Below are positions 15,298 to 26,406 of a stretch of 64,000 nt of DNA, piece by piece. How positions within the stretch are numbered: the first letter of the stretch is position 1; the number at the start of each line of letters is the position of its first letter. Under the pieces are notes generated by a model. The model searched no databases. It was given only the letters and a program-made list of their open reading frames with translations, and was not told the origin of the DNA. Made by a program: the position numbers and the translations under genes. The stretch is from Rotaria sordida (Eukaryota > Rotifera > Eurotatoria > Philodinida > Philodinidae), in the NCBI GenBank assembly GCA_905250125.1, contig CAJNOL010001161.1, positions 1-64,000 on the forward strand. The letters are read 5' to 3'.

Positions 15298-17666
15298 CTA
15301 TTGTAAATCTGGATAATATGGTGCAATCATTTGTTGAAGTTGATCTAAAAATAAAACAATATAAACAATGACTTAATAGATATGAAAAAAAAAAGAATAT
15401 TTTTATACAATAATATGACATTCGTCGACATTGTTGCAAACTTTTAAGCATATCAATGAGTATTTGTTGTAAATTATTATGACGTATTTTAGCAACAATA
15501 TCCAAAATCTAAAACAAAAAAAATATGTAGTTTTTTCAACTGAAAAAAAAAAACATTTATTATTATCTAACTTACCAATGAAAATTTTTCTTTTAATGAT
15601 ATATTTTCACGTGAAATAAGATCAATTTCATTTTCATTAACATCAAGTTCTCGTGCAAGACTTTTCCATTTATCAAGAAGATTTTCAATAAAAAATTTTT
15701 TTATTATATCAAAATTTATTGATGAACTATCATGTTGATGATCAATATTATTATTCATTGTTGTTAGTGTTTCTTTTCTATTATTTACATCATTTCGACT
15801 ATGAATAGCTAATAAAAAAAAAAAATAAAACTAAAACTAAAGAAGATCAAAAATAATAATAATATTAACTTACAATAATCAATTGGTGCCATTGGATTTC
15901 CAGTTAAACCTTAATAAAATAAAATAAAAATGAAATTTTTCAAAAGAAAAGAAAATTTATACCAGGAAAAAAATAAAATGCTTTTTTTGTAAATGATGAT
16001 TTATATTCTGCTGTTTGTTTTTTTCCTTTATTAGTTACTTCACGTGATACACAACCATTAACCATATTAAGCATTGAACAAAGATCTGTATCTTTAGCAT
16101 GTCGAGCTAAGATATCGACAAGAGCATTCATATACCAACTACCAACATGTGGTTTTCGAAAAGCAGTAAAACCTATATTTAAATTTATCATTTTCATAAA
16201 TAAAAAATTAAATAAAAAAAAAAACAACGATACCTTTTTGTGAAGGAAATGCTATGAGCATATCGGTCATTGTAGGTAAATGATGTCGTTGCATACTATC
16301 ACATTCATCATCATCATCGAAAATTAGATCATCAAATGATGTATTTGATGGTATTTGAACATGACAACCAGCATCATCAACTGGACCCACTCCAGGATCT
16401 ACAAGAAAAAAAAATTGTTAATGCAATCCCTGTGGGATTAAAATATGAAACGCGATGTAGCTGCTGTTGATAAATTACATAGAGATTGTTTTATTCTATC
16501 TATCTTGGGACACATTTCTACACCATCCATTTACTTAATTCTCCAGAAATGCAATAAGGAAGTAGTTCATCTATTATAACCAGACGTTTTTGATATATGA
16601 TCTGTCATTGTATATTAACGACGTATATCAATCTATGATGCAAGATGGAGAGAGAAGAAGTGTTTCTAAAGCATTGGTCACGGTCTATGATGAGCTGCCT
16701 CTAAGAGTTCTGCCAAGTTCGTGATAATTCATTGATAAGATGTCTGTCATGCCTGTGGGGGGTCAAAATTTCTACTTCGATACTTCAACACTTCTTTTAG
16801 ATCGTGCTTCATGAAACATATTTCCTGTATTCTATTTCTATTAAAATAAAATCTATTTACCATCTCGACAACATTGAATAAAAAAAAGTTTAGGTTTTCC
16901 GGCTAAATTTGGACAATTTACATTACTAAATAGATCAAATACATGATCATGGTAAATCTATAAGAAAATATATATATATATATATATACACAATTCATTT
17001 ATATCTATAAAGACTATGTCAATAACAAACTTTTTTTCCATCTTGTACTGTTAATGAACCTTCTTCTCCATGACTCATCAAACAAATAATACAACATTGT
17101 GCATTGACATGTTCTTTTGATTGAGAAAATTGTTTAAGAATTTTCATAAAATTCTATAAATTAAATATTAAAAATACAAATAAATAAATTTAATCAAACC
17201 TCTGCTCCAAGATCATCTCCATTAAAATCAGAATAAACAATTACATTAAAATATAATTGACGAAAAAGATCACTTAATAATTTTACATCTAAATCCGACC
17301 AACGACGTATAGCTCCATTTATATTATATACATTTATAATTAAACATTGACCACGAGGATTTTTAAACATTGGATATGCCTTTTAATTGTAAAATAAATC
17401 TTTTTTTTTTTTTTCTTGAAAAATCAAATATTATCTTAAATTCTTACATCATTAAAATGTTTTCCAAGAAATTCTTTTGTACATGGTTTAACTTTAATTT
17501 CTGGTATGGAATTTTGTATACGTGATGATGATGAAACCACAGATGTTGCTGTTGTTGTTGTTGTTGTTGTTAAATATCTTTGTATAACTGATACTGTTGC
17601 ATTTGTATCACTACTATAACAACTTTTTTGAGATGAAATATTATCATATTCATGTTGAGTTAACAT
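15298..17666 (-). CDS. Caspase with a C-terminal Death-fold domain
   Basis: A cysteine protease of the caspase family, normally cleaving after aspartate in apoptosis or inflammation. After a Thr/Ser-rich, apparently unstructured leader of about 60 residues, the large subunit begins [19 protein letters not shown] and carries the catalytic His in [10 protein letters not shown] (about 17080) and the catalytic Cys in FFIQCCRD (about 16870). An acidic linker (FDDDDECD) and [12 protein letters not shown] lead into the small subunit with [18 protein letters not shown]. Beyond the catalytic domain comes [22 protein letters not shown] and [14 protein letters not shown], which reads as a Death domain. 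The consensus QACxG is changed to QCCRD. The start at 17666 follows a tctag acceptor; an upstream exon within the 230-base gap to the tetraspanin gene is possible. The stop at 15298 assumes a 3' intron at about 15345-15412. Confidence 0.85.
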
Positions 17667-17896
17667 TTCATCTAGAAATAAAAAACAAAACAACATACAA
17701 ATAAATGGAATGTCATTAATTTTATATATATAAATAACAAAAAAAAAAAAGCAACGAATTAAGATAAAATATCTGACAGAAAAGATTACATTAAATGCAT
17801 ATACAAAAAAACAAACAAACAAACAATTGAAGTGAAATATCTGGCGAAAACTACTACATTAAATGTATATACAGAAAAAAAAAATTCTTTTTCGTA

Positions 17897-19298
17897 TTAA
17901 GGATTTGGATTAAATGTTCCACGTGCTTGATAAAGTACACTTGTACTATTATTATCTGAATCATAACCAGTAGTTGTACCATTTGATGGTGAACCACGCA
18001 TACCAGTATATGGATAACGTATTAAACTATTTTTTATTGGATGTTTTACAACATTACTATTCATTGAACGAAATGATGCCATAGATTGTGAATGTAAAAT
18101 ACGTTTTTTATCATCAGCTTCATCACGTAATTGAATATATTCATTATGATTATGTTGAAATACAAATATCATATAAATACCAATAAATAGTCCAAATAAA
18201 CCCATAAATACATTTTCCCAAAAACCACGGCGATACCAATATTTCATTAATGGACCACATCCACGTGTATTAACAATTTTTGGATCAGGATTAATTAACA
18301 TATTTTTACCACAACTATAAACTGTTTGATGCTAATCAATTAAGAAATAAATTAAATAAAGAAAAAACAAATCAAAAGAAATAACGAACTTTATGACAAC
18401 ATGTATCTGGTAAATCTGTTTTATGTGAAGCTGCATAATCAAGATACGAATTCCAACCACAACAATGAAAATCTCTTTGACGTCTAAAAAACAAAGAAAA
18501 TTTGGTTTTTTTTTTTAAATTTATTTTAAAAGACATATAAAATCTTTCTTACTGATTAACAAAAGCAGTTACTATAAAAACACGTGGTGGTACAAGACCC
18601 GATGTAACCAAATTAAATGATTGTTCACGATATTTTAATTCTTTAAAAGCATTGCCTCGAAAACGAAGTCGTTCAAGTAAAAATGTTTCTTTTGTTAAAA
18701 ATCCAGCATTCATATTTATCATTGTTACAGCAAACCAACATAAACCACCAATAACTGTTACTATAGCTAAACAAAATAATGAATAAGGAACATATTCCAT
18801 AAGGAAAATATTTCGTCGACGATAGCCATGAATTTGCAATGCAATAACTAAAAGAAAAAAAAAAAAAAAAAGAATCAATTCATAAACAAATTCTTATGAA
18901 ATATATATATAACTTACTCGTGAAAAGAACAAAGCCATATAGGTAAATAAATGAAAGATAAACACGAGTGATAGTCAAACGATCCCAGTAATAGATGAAA
19001 AAATTAAATTCAACCTAAAATAGATTTAATTATATATATATAGAGAGAGAGATTATTATTTTTTAAATGAATTCTACCCAAGGCATGGTATAATCTGTCC
19101 AAATAGTCCATTCTTCGAAGAAGCCCCAATAAATAGACATAGAAATGATAATAAAGATAGCAAGAGCTAATAATAGACCATTAATACCCATGAGAAAACG
19201 AAGTTTACTCTATGAAAATATAGAAAACAATTTCCAGTAAAAAAAAAAAAAGATTTTTTATCTTATACTCGTTGTCGTTGTCCATATGTAGCACCCAT
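17897..19298 (-). CDS. Tetraspanin
   Basis: A four-pass membrane protein of the tetraspanin family, which organises membrane microdomains. Segments in order: a short cytoplasmic MGATYGQRQR leader, TM1 (MGINGLLLALAIFIIISMSIYW, about 19190-19120), a small outer loop, TM2 (RVYLSFIYLYGFVLF), TM3 (YSLFCLAIVTVIGGLCWFAV), the large outer loop, and TM4 (FMGLFGLFIGIYMIFVF, about 18210-18160). The large loop has the diagnostic cysteines: CCGW, then PDTCC, a single C in YSCGK and a GC just before TM4. That is the six-cysteine pattern. The C-terminal tail of about 80 residues is Ser/Asn-rich. An AG acceptor lies 21 bases upstream of the ATG. Which tetraspanin subgroup it belongs to cannot be judged by eye. 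Confidence 0.9.
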
Positions 19299-20356
19299 GT
19301 TTAATTGTAATTCTAATCTAAATAAGAACAATTACAAGGTCATAATCTTCCCAAAGGACTAGCTGTCGATCTTGACAGTTAACCGAAGAAAAGAAAAAAA
19401 ATTGTAAATGTTCCCGTAACTGAAGAAAAGTCTATGCTGACTAATGTTCAATAATTTTGTTTATTTGTTTATTAATTGAGTATTTTTATTGCTTTTTTTG
19501 TTTATTTTCAAAATTGAATATCTTACTTTCAAATTTTTAATGAAAAATATTTCTTTAAAATATTTTCATATATATATTTTTATACTGTTTTATGTCAAAT
19601 ATCGATTACATTTAAAATCGAATTGAATAGTAGTGCCATCTACTGTACACAGTCGGTTCTTCTTTTTTTTTTCCTTATGTCATTTATATATATACATTCT
19701 GTTCTGATCAATATTTATAGCTGGCATAGCAGCAATGCATGTTGACGAAACACAAATAACTTAATCGGAAGGAAGGAAATTATATTATTGCAATACTAAA
19801 CAAAAATAGCATGAAATCATAGGAAAATCATAGACATATTTAAGTTAAATAAATATATCAGTGATTTGATTTTTATTATAATGTTGATGTTCAACTATAT
19901 TTCAATGGAAATAATCATTCAACTTCGAAAATTTTTCTGACAATTCAGTTCAGTGAAATTATATTGTCAGTTAATTTTTAATACAGCTAATTTTTTTGGT
20001 TTTCAATAAATATGAACGATTGAATTTTTCATTCATAGTTTTCAATGATTTCTGCACATAATGAGTTGAAATAAGAAATAACACACATCTATTGTGTTTA
20101 GTTAAATAGATATATGATTTAACAATGAATGTATCATTCAAACAATGAGAATTTTGATTTATGATCAATATATAGAAAAATTCCTATTTTGATAACATCT
20201 ATTCCATCATATTCATGCAGTAAATTGAAGATAATACATATATATATATAGATAAATATAAGAATAAACAAACCATGAGAATAATATCCTTATCAAAAAG
20301 TATTAAAAAAGTTCAGTTACAAAAAAAGAACAAAAAAAATAAATATAAAACTTGTA
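19299..20356. other. Intergenic, no gene seen
   Basis: AT-rich spacer between the tetraspanin start and the PARP-like gene's stop. It should hold the tetraspanin promoter and the PARP 3' end. I see only short TA tracts (for example 20238-20250) and poly-A/T runs. Confidence 0.6.
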
Positions 20357-23300
20357 TCATTTGTAGACTATTAAATATTCTCCATAAGCTTGAGCATCAT
20401 GATAAGTTACAAAAACATTTCCTCCACCTGTCGTATCAAAACCTGGAGGGCAAATACGCATCGATGAACTTCCTACAGTTGTTCTTCCGACTAACACACG
20501 AGCTGAAAAAAAGAAAGAAAAATAATCTAATCAATTTTTTATGTATAAATTATTAGAAATTACAAAATACAAATTTAGATTTTATTTCATTCGTTTCTCA
20601 ATTGTAAAAGAGTTCAATCAAATAAGATCTTCAACTTATAAAAATACATTTTTTTTTAAACATTACTTTTCTTTTCATATTAATGTGATTTTTGTCGTTT
20701 TCGAATAAAATTGACATTACATTTTACAATTAATTAGTTTTTTCAGAGAGAAACAAATATATAAAAATTGAATGAAGCATAATATTCTCACCCATGAACA
20801 TATGTCTGAGTCTATTTGCATCAGGCTGAGTATAACCATGACTGATCATAGCCTGTGTCGCAAAGTAGATTCCTTGACCAACAGCTATGTGCATGAGTCG
20901 AAAAAAAAATACATTTGTTTATAGTTTAATTTTTGTTATGAATAAGCAAATCATTTACCGCAATTAACAGCATGACTGCGATTGAAACAATCATGAATAA
21001 TTGCTTCAGCTGATCTTGATTCACGACATCCTAATATTATTCAGAGTTGGAAAATAGAAACAATAAAGAATATATGTAACTCACCATGAAATAACCATCT
21101 TTCAGTACTTTTACCATATCGTTCAATAAAATCCTCTTTATGAGCATCATATTGACGATACCAACCTGTAAAATCCATACAAAGGAAAGAAAGATTTATT
21201 AAAAAAGTATGTACGAATAAACGAATACATCTAAATTCAATAACTAGTCCTTTTATACATTTTCTATGTATTTTATTATATTATTTTAATAGATAATATA
21301 TAGAATTTCATTCGTCAATGATTATTCAACATAAATTCTAAAACGTTCAAGAAATTTAGAGTAAGAACTATCTACTTCTAGTTTTGATATTAGGGAAAGA
21401 ACATGAAAAAGATGAAAGATTTCATAGATAGATAAGTCATCTCCACTTACGCCGATTTTGAATTCGTTCAATTTGAACAATTTGATTCAATGGTAATGTT
21501 TGGTGAAAATTATTTGCAACGAATTTGTATTCTTCTGTTTCAGGATCAAGAATATAACGAGTAAGATTATTTAATGCTGAAAGATCCCAATGTTTTGGTA
21601 AAGAATAGATGGTGCCAAATACTTCATCATGTAGAGCATTCTATTTGTGTTTAAAAAAAAAGAAAAACAACCAAAAGAATTCGTCTATATTTATTGCAAA
21701 GTTAAACAAAAAGTTACAGTTTATTTACCGGTTGAAAAGCTGACAAGGATTGCTTATGTCGACATCTTTTCTTAAAAAAGACAAAAAAAAATGATATTCT
21801 AGTTAGGCATAGACTTAATAAATTGATAAAGAAAATACAGACCTGATGTGATTCGATTTTGTGTATAGAATAACATTTATTACAATACTCGCATGGAATC
21901 TGCTCATCAGATGGGTCAATTGCTGTATGTCTTCAAATTAAAGGTATAATTAATAGTCAAAAAAACAAATGAAATACATGAATTATTTTTTTACTTAGTC
22001 AAATCTCCAATCATCTGTCTTTCAGCTTCAATACATCCGTTCTATAGGAAAGTAAAAACAAACATATCTGTAATTTTGAAAACAATAAATTACATAAAAT
22101 ATAAAACTTATCTATAAGCTAGTCATATATTGTTCATCATTCTAAAGTTCTCAGACAATAGACGATAATCTAAGATTAAGCCGTTAAGTACATATGTATC
22201 ACTCATCGCTTAATTTAAATGAGAAGATATCATCAGTTGTTCATCAGCCAAACGAGCTGTTTTTTCCTATACATTAGTATGTGCTAACAACTAAATAAGA
22301 CTCTGTATAGTTTAATATTTGAAATATTAACTGATGTTATTCTTAATATCTGATCGAACTATATTATTCAAAGACTTGTATTTTCATTCTAGATTTCACA
22401 ATTATCCTATCTCATTCATTTTCTCACACTACTTTGCAAAACTAATGATAAAAAATTAGCAATTAATCATATCAGTTGAAGAAAGAAACTATACCAAACA
22501 TTCATACTGATTGATCGTTAACCTTTGATGAATCTCAGCTAGATAGAAGAAAAGCAAAGCGCCTCAATCTGTTTTACCGTATGCAGTTCCCATTCTAGTG
22601 CGTTAACTTGAGCATTGCAGTATTCACATGGAACGAGCGTTGTTTCATTGCTACAATCATATAAAAATGAAACATAACTAATCTAATTGTGAAAATATTT
22701 TACTTCTGTAATTTTTGAATTTGACGTCGATATTTATCAGCACATTGTCTCTGAAATATGATAGAAATAAATACATATTTATATTAACAAGAAAAGATTT
22801 TTTTTTTAAATACTGTATGCCATTCAAGATCATGTGCATTGACTTGCTTATTGCAATATTCACATGGAACTAAAATATTAATTGGTTCATTGTCAATACC
22901 ACTAAATATGAAACGTAAACCATGTATTTAAAAAAGATTGACATAGTACTTTTTTAAATTTTCGACTCGACATTTATGTGCATTAGTACATTGTTCCTAT
23001 AATGTGGTTGAAATAATTAGATTGTATATTAGATATCGTTTTTTATTTTACAGAATGAGAATTCCAATCATCTACACTAATTTGATCATAACAGAATTCA
23101 CATGGAATTCTTTCATTATCTGATTCATTATTCACAGATTTTCTAAAAAGAAGCAACAATGAACAAAATTGTAAGTTATTTCTTTACTTTCTTCGATTTC
23201 TTCTGCGATTTTTTTTAATATCGAGACATTTTATCTACAATATGTTGAATAAAAACTGAAATATAGACTAGAAAAAAATAATGTCAATTACTCACTGAAT

Positions 23301-23376
23301 GTTCAGTCCAATCTTGAAAGTTAATCAGAGTATTACAATGTTGACAGAGAATTGTTTCTCGTATTGCTTCAGCCAT
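20357..23376 (-). CDS. PARP-like ADP-ribosyltransferase with five N-terminal zinc fingers
   Basis: The C-terminal half is a PARP catalytic domain that would transfer ADP-ribose from NAD+. The sequence IQNRRWYRQYDAHKEDF is followed by WLFHGCRESRSAEAII (NAD-binding His), VGQGIYFATQA (Tyr) and a final QAYGEYLIVYK. The strand before the tail reads NVFVTYHDAQAYGEY, most like PARP14/15-type enzymes, in which the PARP1 catalytic Glu is replaced by a hydrophobic residue, so mono-ADP-ribosylation is likely. The N-terminal half has five fingers of the form C-x2-C-x12-H-x3-5-C: CQHC (about 23340), CEFC (23100), CEYC (22860), CEYC (22630) and CEYC (21890). Each is split by an intron just after its histidine. 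No macro, WWE or BRCT domain is seen. The start at 23376 gives MAEAIRETILCQHC. One intron (about 22045-22573) is about ten times longer than the rest. Confidence 0.88.
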
Positions 23377-26019
23377 TTGTAACTTGATTAATATAAATAA
23401 TGACTGAAAGCTAATTTACGTCTGGCAGGTTTTTGTTTCAGATTAAATAGTTTATTACAATCTCAAAAAGCAAACAAAATATTTCATCTATTTTAGAAAA
23501 ATAATTGATCCTGCCATCACAATCTATGATGTCATGAGATTTCTGCTTCTTTTTCTACAAAAAATATTTCAATAACATTACGAAATTTTTTACATCCATT
23601 GTTAAGAAAAGAAAAAATATGATGCATGCAATGATAATCGATCAAAAAATAAAGAGGAAGTGACACTCTCGAAACAGAACGAATAGAAATAAAACAGGAC
23701 AAACTTTCTATTATGGTATTAAAATCAGAAAAACGAAAATTTCCATGACTGACTATAAGTTCTCTTTGCTTCTAATTAGATCTGTGAAGCTTTCACAAGA
23801 AACATCAAAAATACAAACTTTATTAGTAATCTTTTTGATATTGTTCATGATAGAATATCCTTACCGAAGACAATACATTATCTATGTAAGAGAATATCGA
23901 CAAAAAAAAAGTTCATTCTTGTTTTTATGATGAAATTGATTAAGAATATGTTTCTGTCTTTTTCTTTATTCAGGTCCATAAAATATAATCCAACTAGGCA
24001 GTAAAAGAAGGACAGTAGTTTTAGAATTAAAAATGTTTATTACCAGTTTGTAATGTTTTCTCTAAGCATATTCGAATGAATATTTGCAAATGATTTAAGA
24101 CTAGTATTAAAAATAAATCGAATTCGATAAGATTTTATTGTCTAAAAATGAAATATTTTACTACAATAGAAATTATTCAGTTTGTATAAACTTTATCATA
24201 CATGCTTTTACATAGTAATGTGCTTTTGTTTATTCATACAGAAGAATCAACATGACACAAAAAAGAAAAAATTTGTTGGAAGAAAAAACAATAAAATATG
24301 TAAGTTTGTTTTTTCAGACATGTTGTAATCTTTTACATGCACGTCGTCATTGGTTTTAAGACGCCAGAAGAAACAAAACTTTTATAAGATAATATCAAAA
24401 TTTCATATCAGTCTTGTTAAAATCAATTGAAAACCTTATGTAATAACAATAAGATTATGTAAATAAAATCAAATATTAAAAATATACAACGAAAAATTCA
24501 AATAAATAATTTTTTAAACAAAAGCTGAATGATATTAGTCATTCTAACAAATCTGTTTTTCAACATCGAAAATCAACAATTTCTAATACAACTTCGTTTA
24601 TCTATAATACAATTTGTATGAGTCACTACGTACAAGTCATAATATTTACTTTAAGCTATGTATAATTACACATGTCAAAGTCAATCGAATATGATAATCA
24701 ATAAGCATGATATATTAAATTGAAACTTTAATTTTCAGTTTCTAATTAAAAGATTTTTAAAGTCTAGAAAATGGTGAGCGTAAGTTCTAAATCAAAGTTT
24801 TGCGGATTCCTTTCCCATTATAGACCCTAGCTACCGAGGGCAACCGATGTCAGAAGTTTTTCTCAGAGTTTCTCAGCGATGAAAAAAGACTACTGAAAAG
24901 CATTAACAACAAGACTTAGACTATTCTAGAGAATTCTTAAACATGCCAAAGACTTCGTTGAAATTTGGATGTCTGCAATACGTTTATAAATGTTCTACAT
25001 AGTTCAGTTTCTGACTTTTACACAAATAAAAATTTATAATCAAGATGTCAACGATGATAGATAGGGATGCATTGATTTACTAGAGTCATCATATGATCAA
25101 GTTATAATTTTAGAATATAATTAATATCAATGTTTTTGAGTTTATCGAGATACATCATAGTACGTTGAGATCTGTTATAGATATAATAGATATGTCGAAC
25201 AAGCTTATTTACCAGTTAACCAATGGTTAGAATAATATTAATGTTAAATGACGAAAAACGAAAATGAAAAATGATCAGCGAATTACAACAAGACAAACAA
25301 AAGCTAAAGCGTCAGTAAAAAGTAGAAAAAATTTCTGTTTGAAATGTAGAAATAAATGAAACGGATCGCTTCTCTGACGATCGATTATCTTGAAAAATAA
25401 CTATAATCTTCAAAAGATTTTTCACTTTGCATATTTTGTATTAGTATAATGAGATAAAAGTACACATGTGATTTCCGCATTTCAGCTACAAAAGGGGTTG
25501 CGCTAACAAATTTTTTCCAATTGTATTTTCTCTCGTTGAGAGATCTTCTGATATATTATTTGTATTCATGTTGATATACGGTATTCAACAGATATTCTTT
25601 CAAAAAAAAAAAAAACAACTTTTCACTTATTGATTTAGCTAACATGAATTATTATGAAAGAATATCCCAAATTAAAATGTCATTCTGTGACATACAATGT
25701 CTAAATACAATTTTATTTTCTATCTAATTCTTGTCAACAAAAATAACAAGTTTTTATAATAAGTCTAATCAATCGAATTGTAGAAATATTCATGATAATG
25801 CCTTGAGTTAAAGAAATGCCATATTTGATCGATGTGACTAGTTATAAAAATAAATATACATAAGAAAATAAATATTTTGTGTTTCGATTTTTCTTTCTTT
25901 TGAGTAGAAATGAAGATAGAGTATATAGATCAATTGATAAGCAATAAGAGAATGAATGAACAACAAAATAAAGACATACAGATACACACACACACAAATA
26001 TATATATAGAAGATACTGT
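23377..26019. other. Intergenic, no gene seen
   Basis: About 2.6 kb of AT-rich sequence. Short open frames (for example 23745-23930) have no motif, no codon bias and no splice-consistent neighbours. It probably holds the PARP promoter and the 3' end of the HLH gene. A short (CA)n run occurs at 25984-25996. Confidence 0.55.
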
Positions 26020-26406
26020 TCACGATAATCGAGTATTGTCTAGATTAATGGTTGCCAATGGACTTCGGCGTATTATCGATGAATTTTCATTTGTTTGTGT
26101 TCGTGGAGATTCATGTATTAATTGATTCAATAGATTTGTTGCATGTGGAGAAGAGGGAGGTGAAGATGTTGATGATAGAAGAGAATTCTTCATAGATGAT
26201 GCCAATTTATTTAAACATTCACTCCATTGATCATGTGTAAGAAGTTGTTGTAATTGTCGAATATAAGCAATAACAATTTCAATAAATTCAAGTTCTGAAA
26301 GACATTCATCTTTTGGTATTGTTGGTACAAGTGAAGCTAGTTTTTTAAATTCTTGTCCTAATTCATAATAATTATCATCTGTATTTGTAAAAGTAGTCGA
26401 TGTCAT
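26020..26406 (-). CDS. ID/extramacrochaetae-type HLH protein lacking a basic region
   Basis: A single-exon gene of 128 residues. The segment ELGQEFKKLASLVPTIPKDE...LSELEFIEIVIAYIRQLQQLL reads as a helix-loop-helix with the ID-family LVPTxP loop and the YIRxLQ second helix. The residues before helix 1 (DDNYYELGQE) are not basic. ID proteins dimerise with bHLH factors and stop them binding E-boxes, acting in neurogenesis and cell-fate choice. The C-terminus is Ser/Pro-rich. A TTGTAG acceptor lies 11 bases upstream of the ATG, implying a 5'UTR intron or trans-splicing. A non-ID HLH that has lost its basic region is the alternative. Confidence 0.82.
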   Translation of the reverse strand: MTSTTFTNTDDNYYELGQEFKKLASLVPTIPKDECLSELEFIEIVIAYIRQLQQLLTHDQWSECLNKLASSMKNSLLSSTSSPPSSPHATNLLNQLIHESPRTQTNENSSIIRRSPLATINLDNTRLS

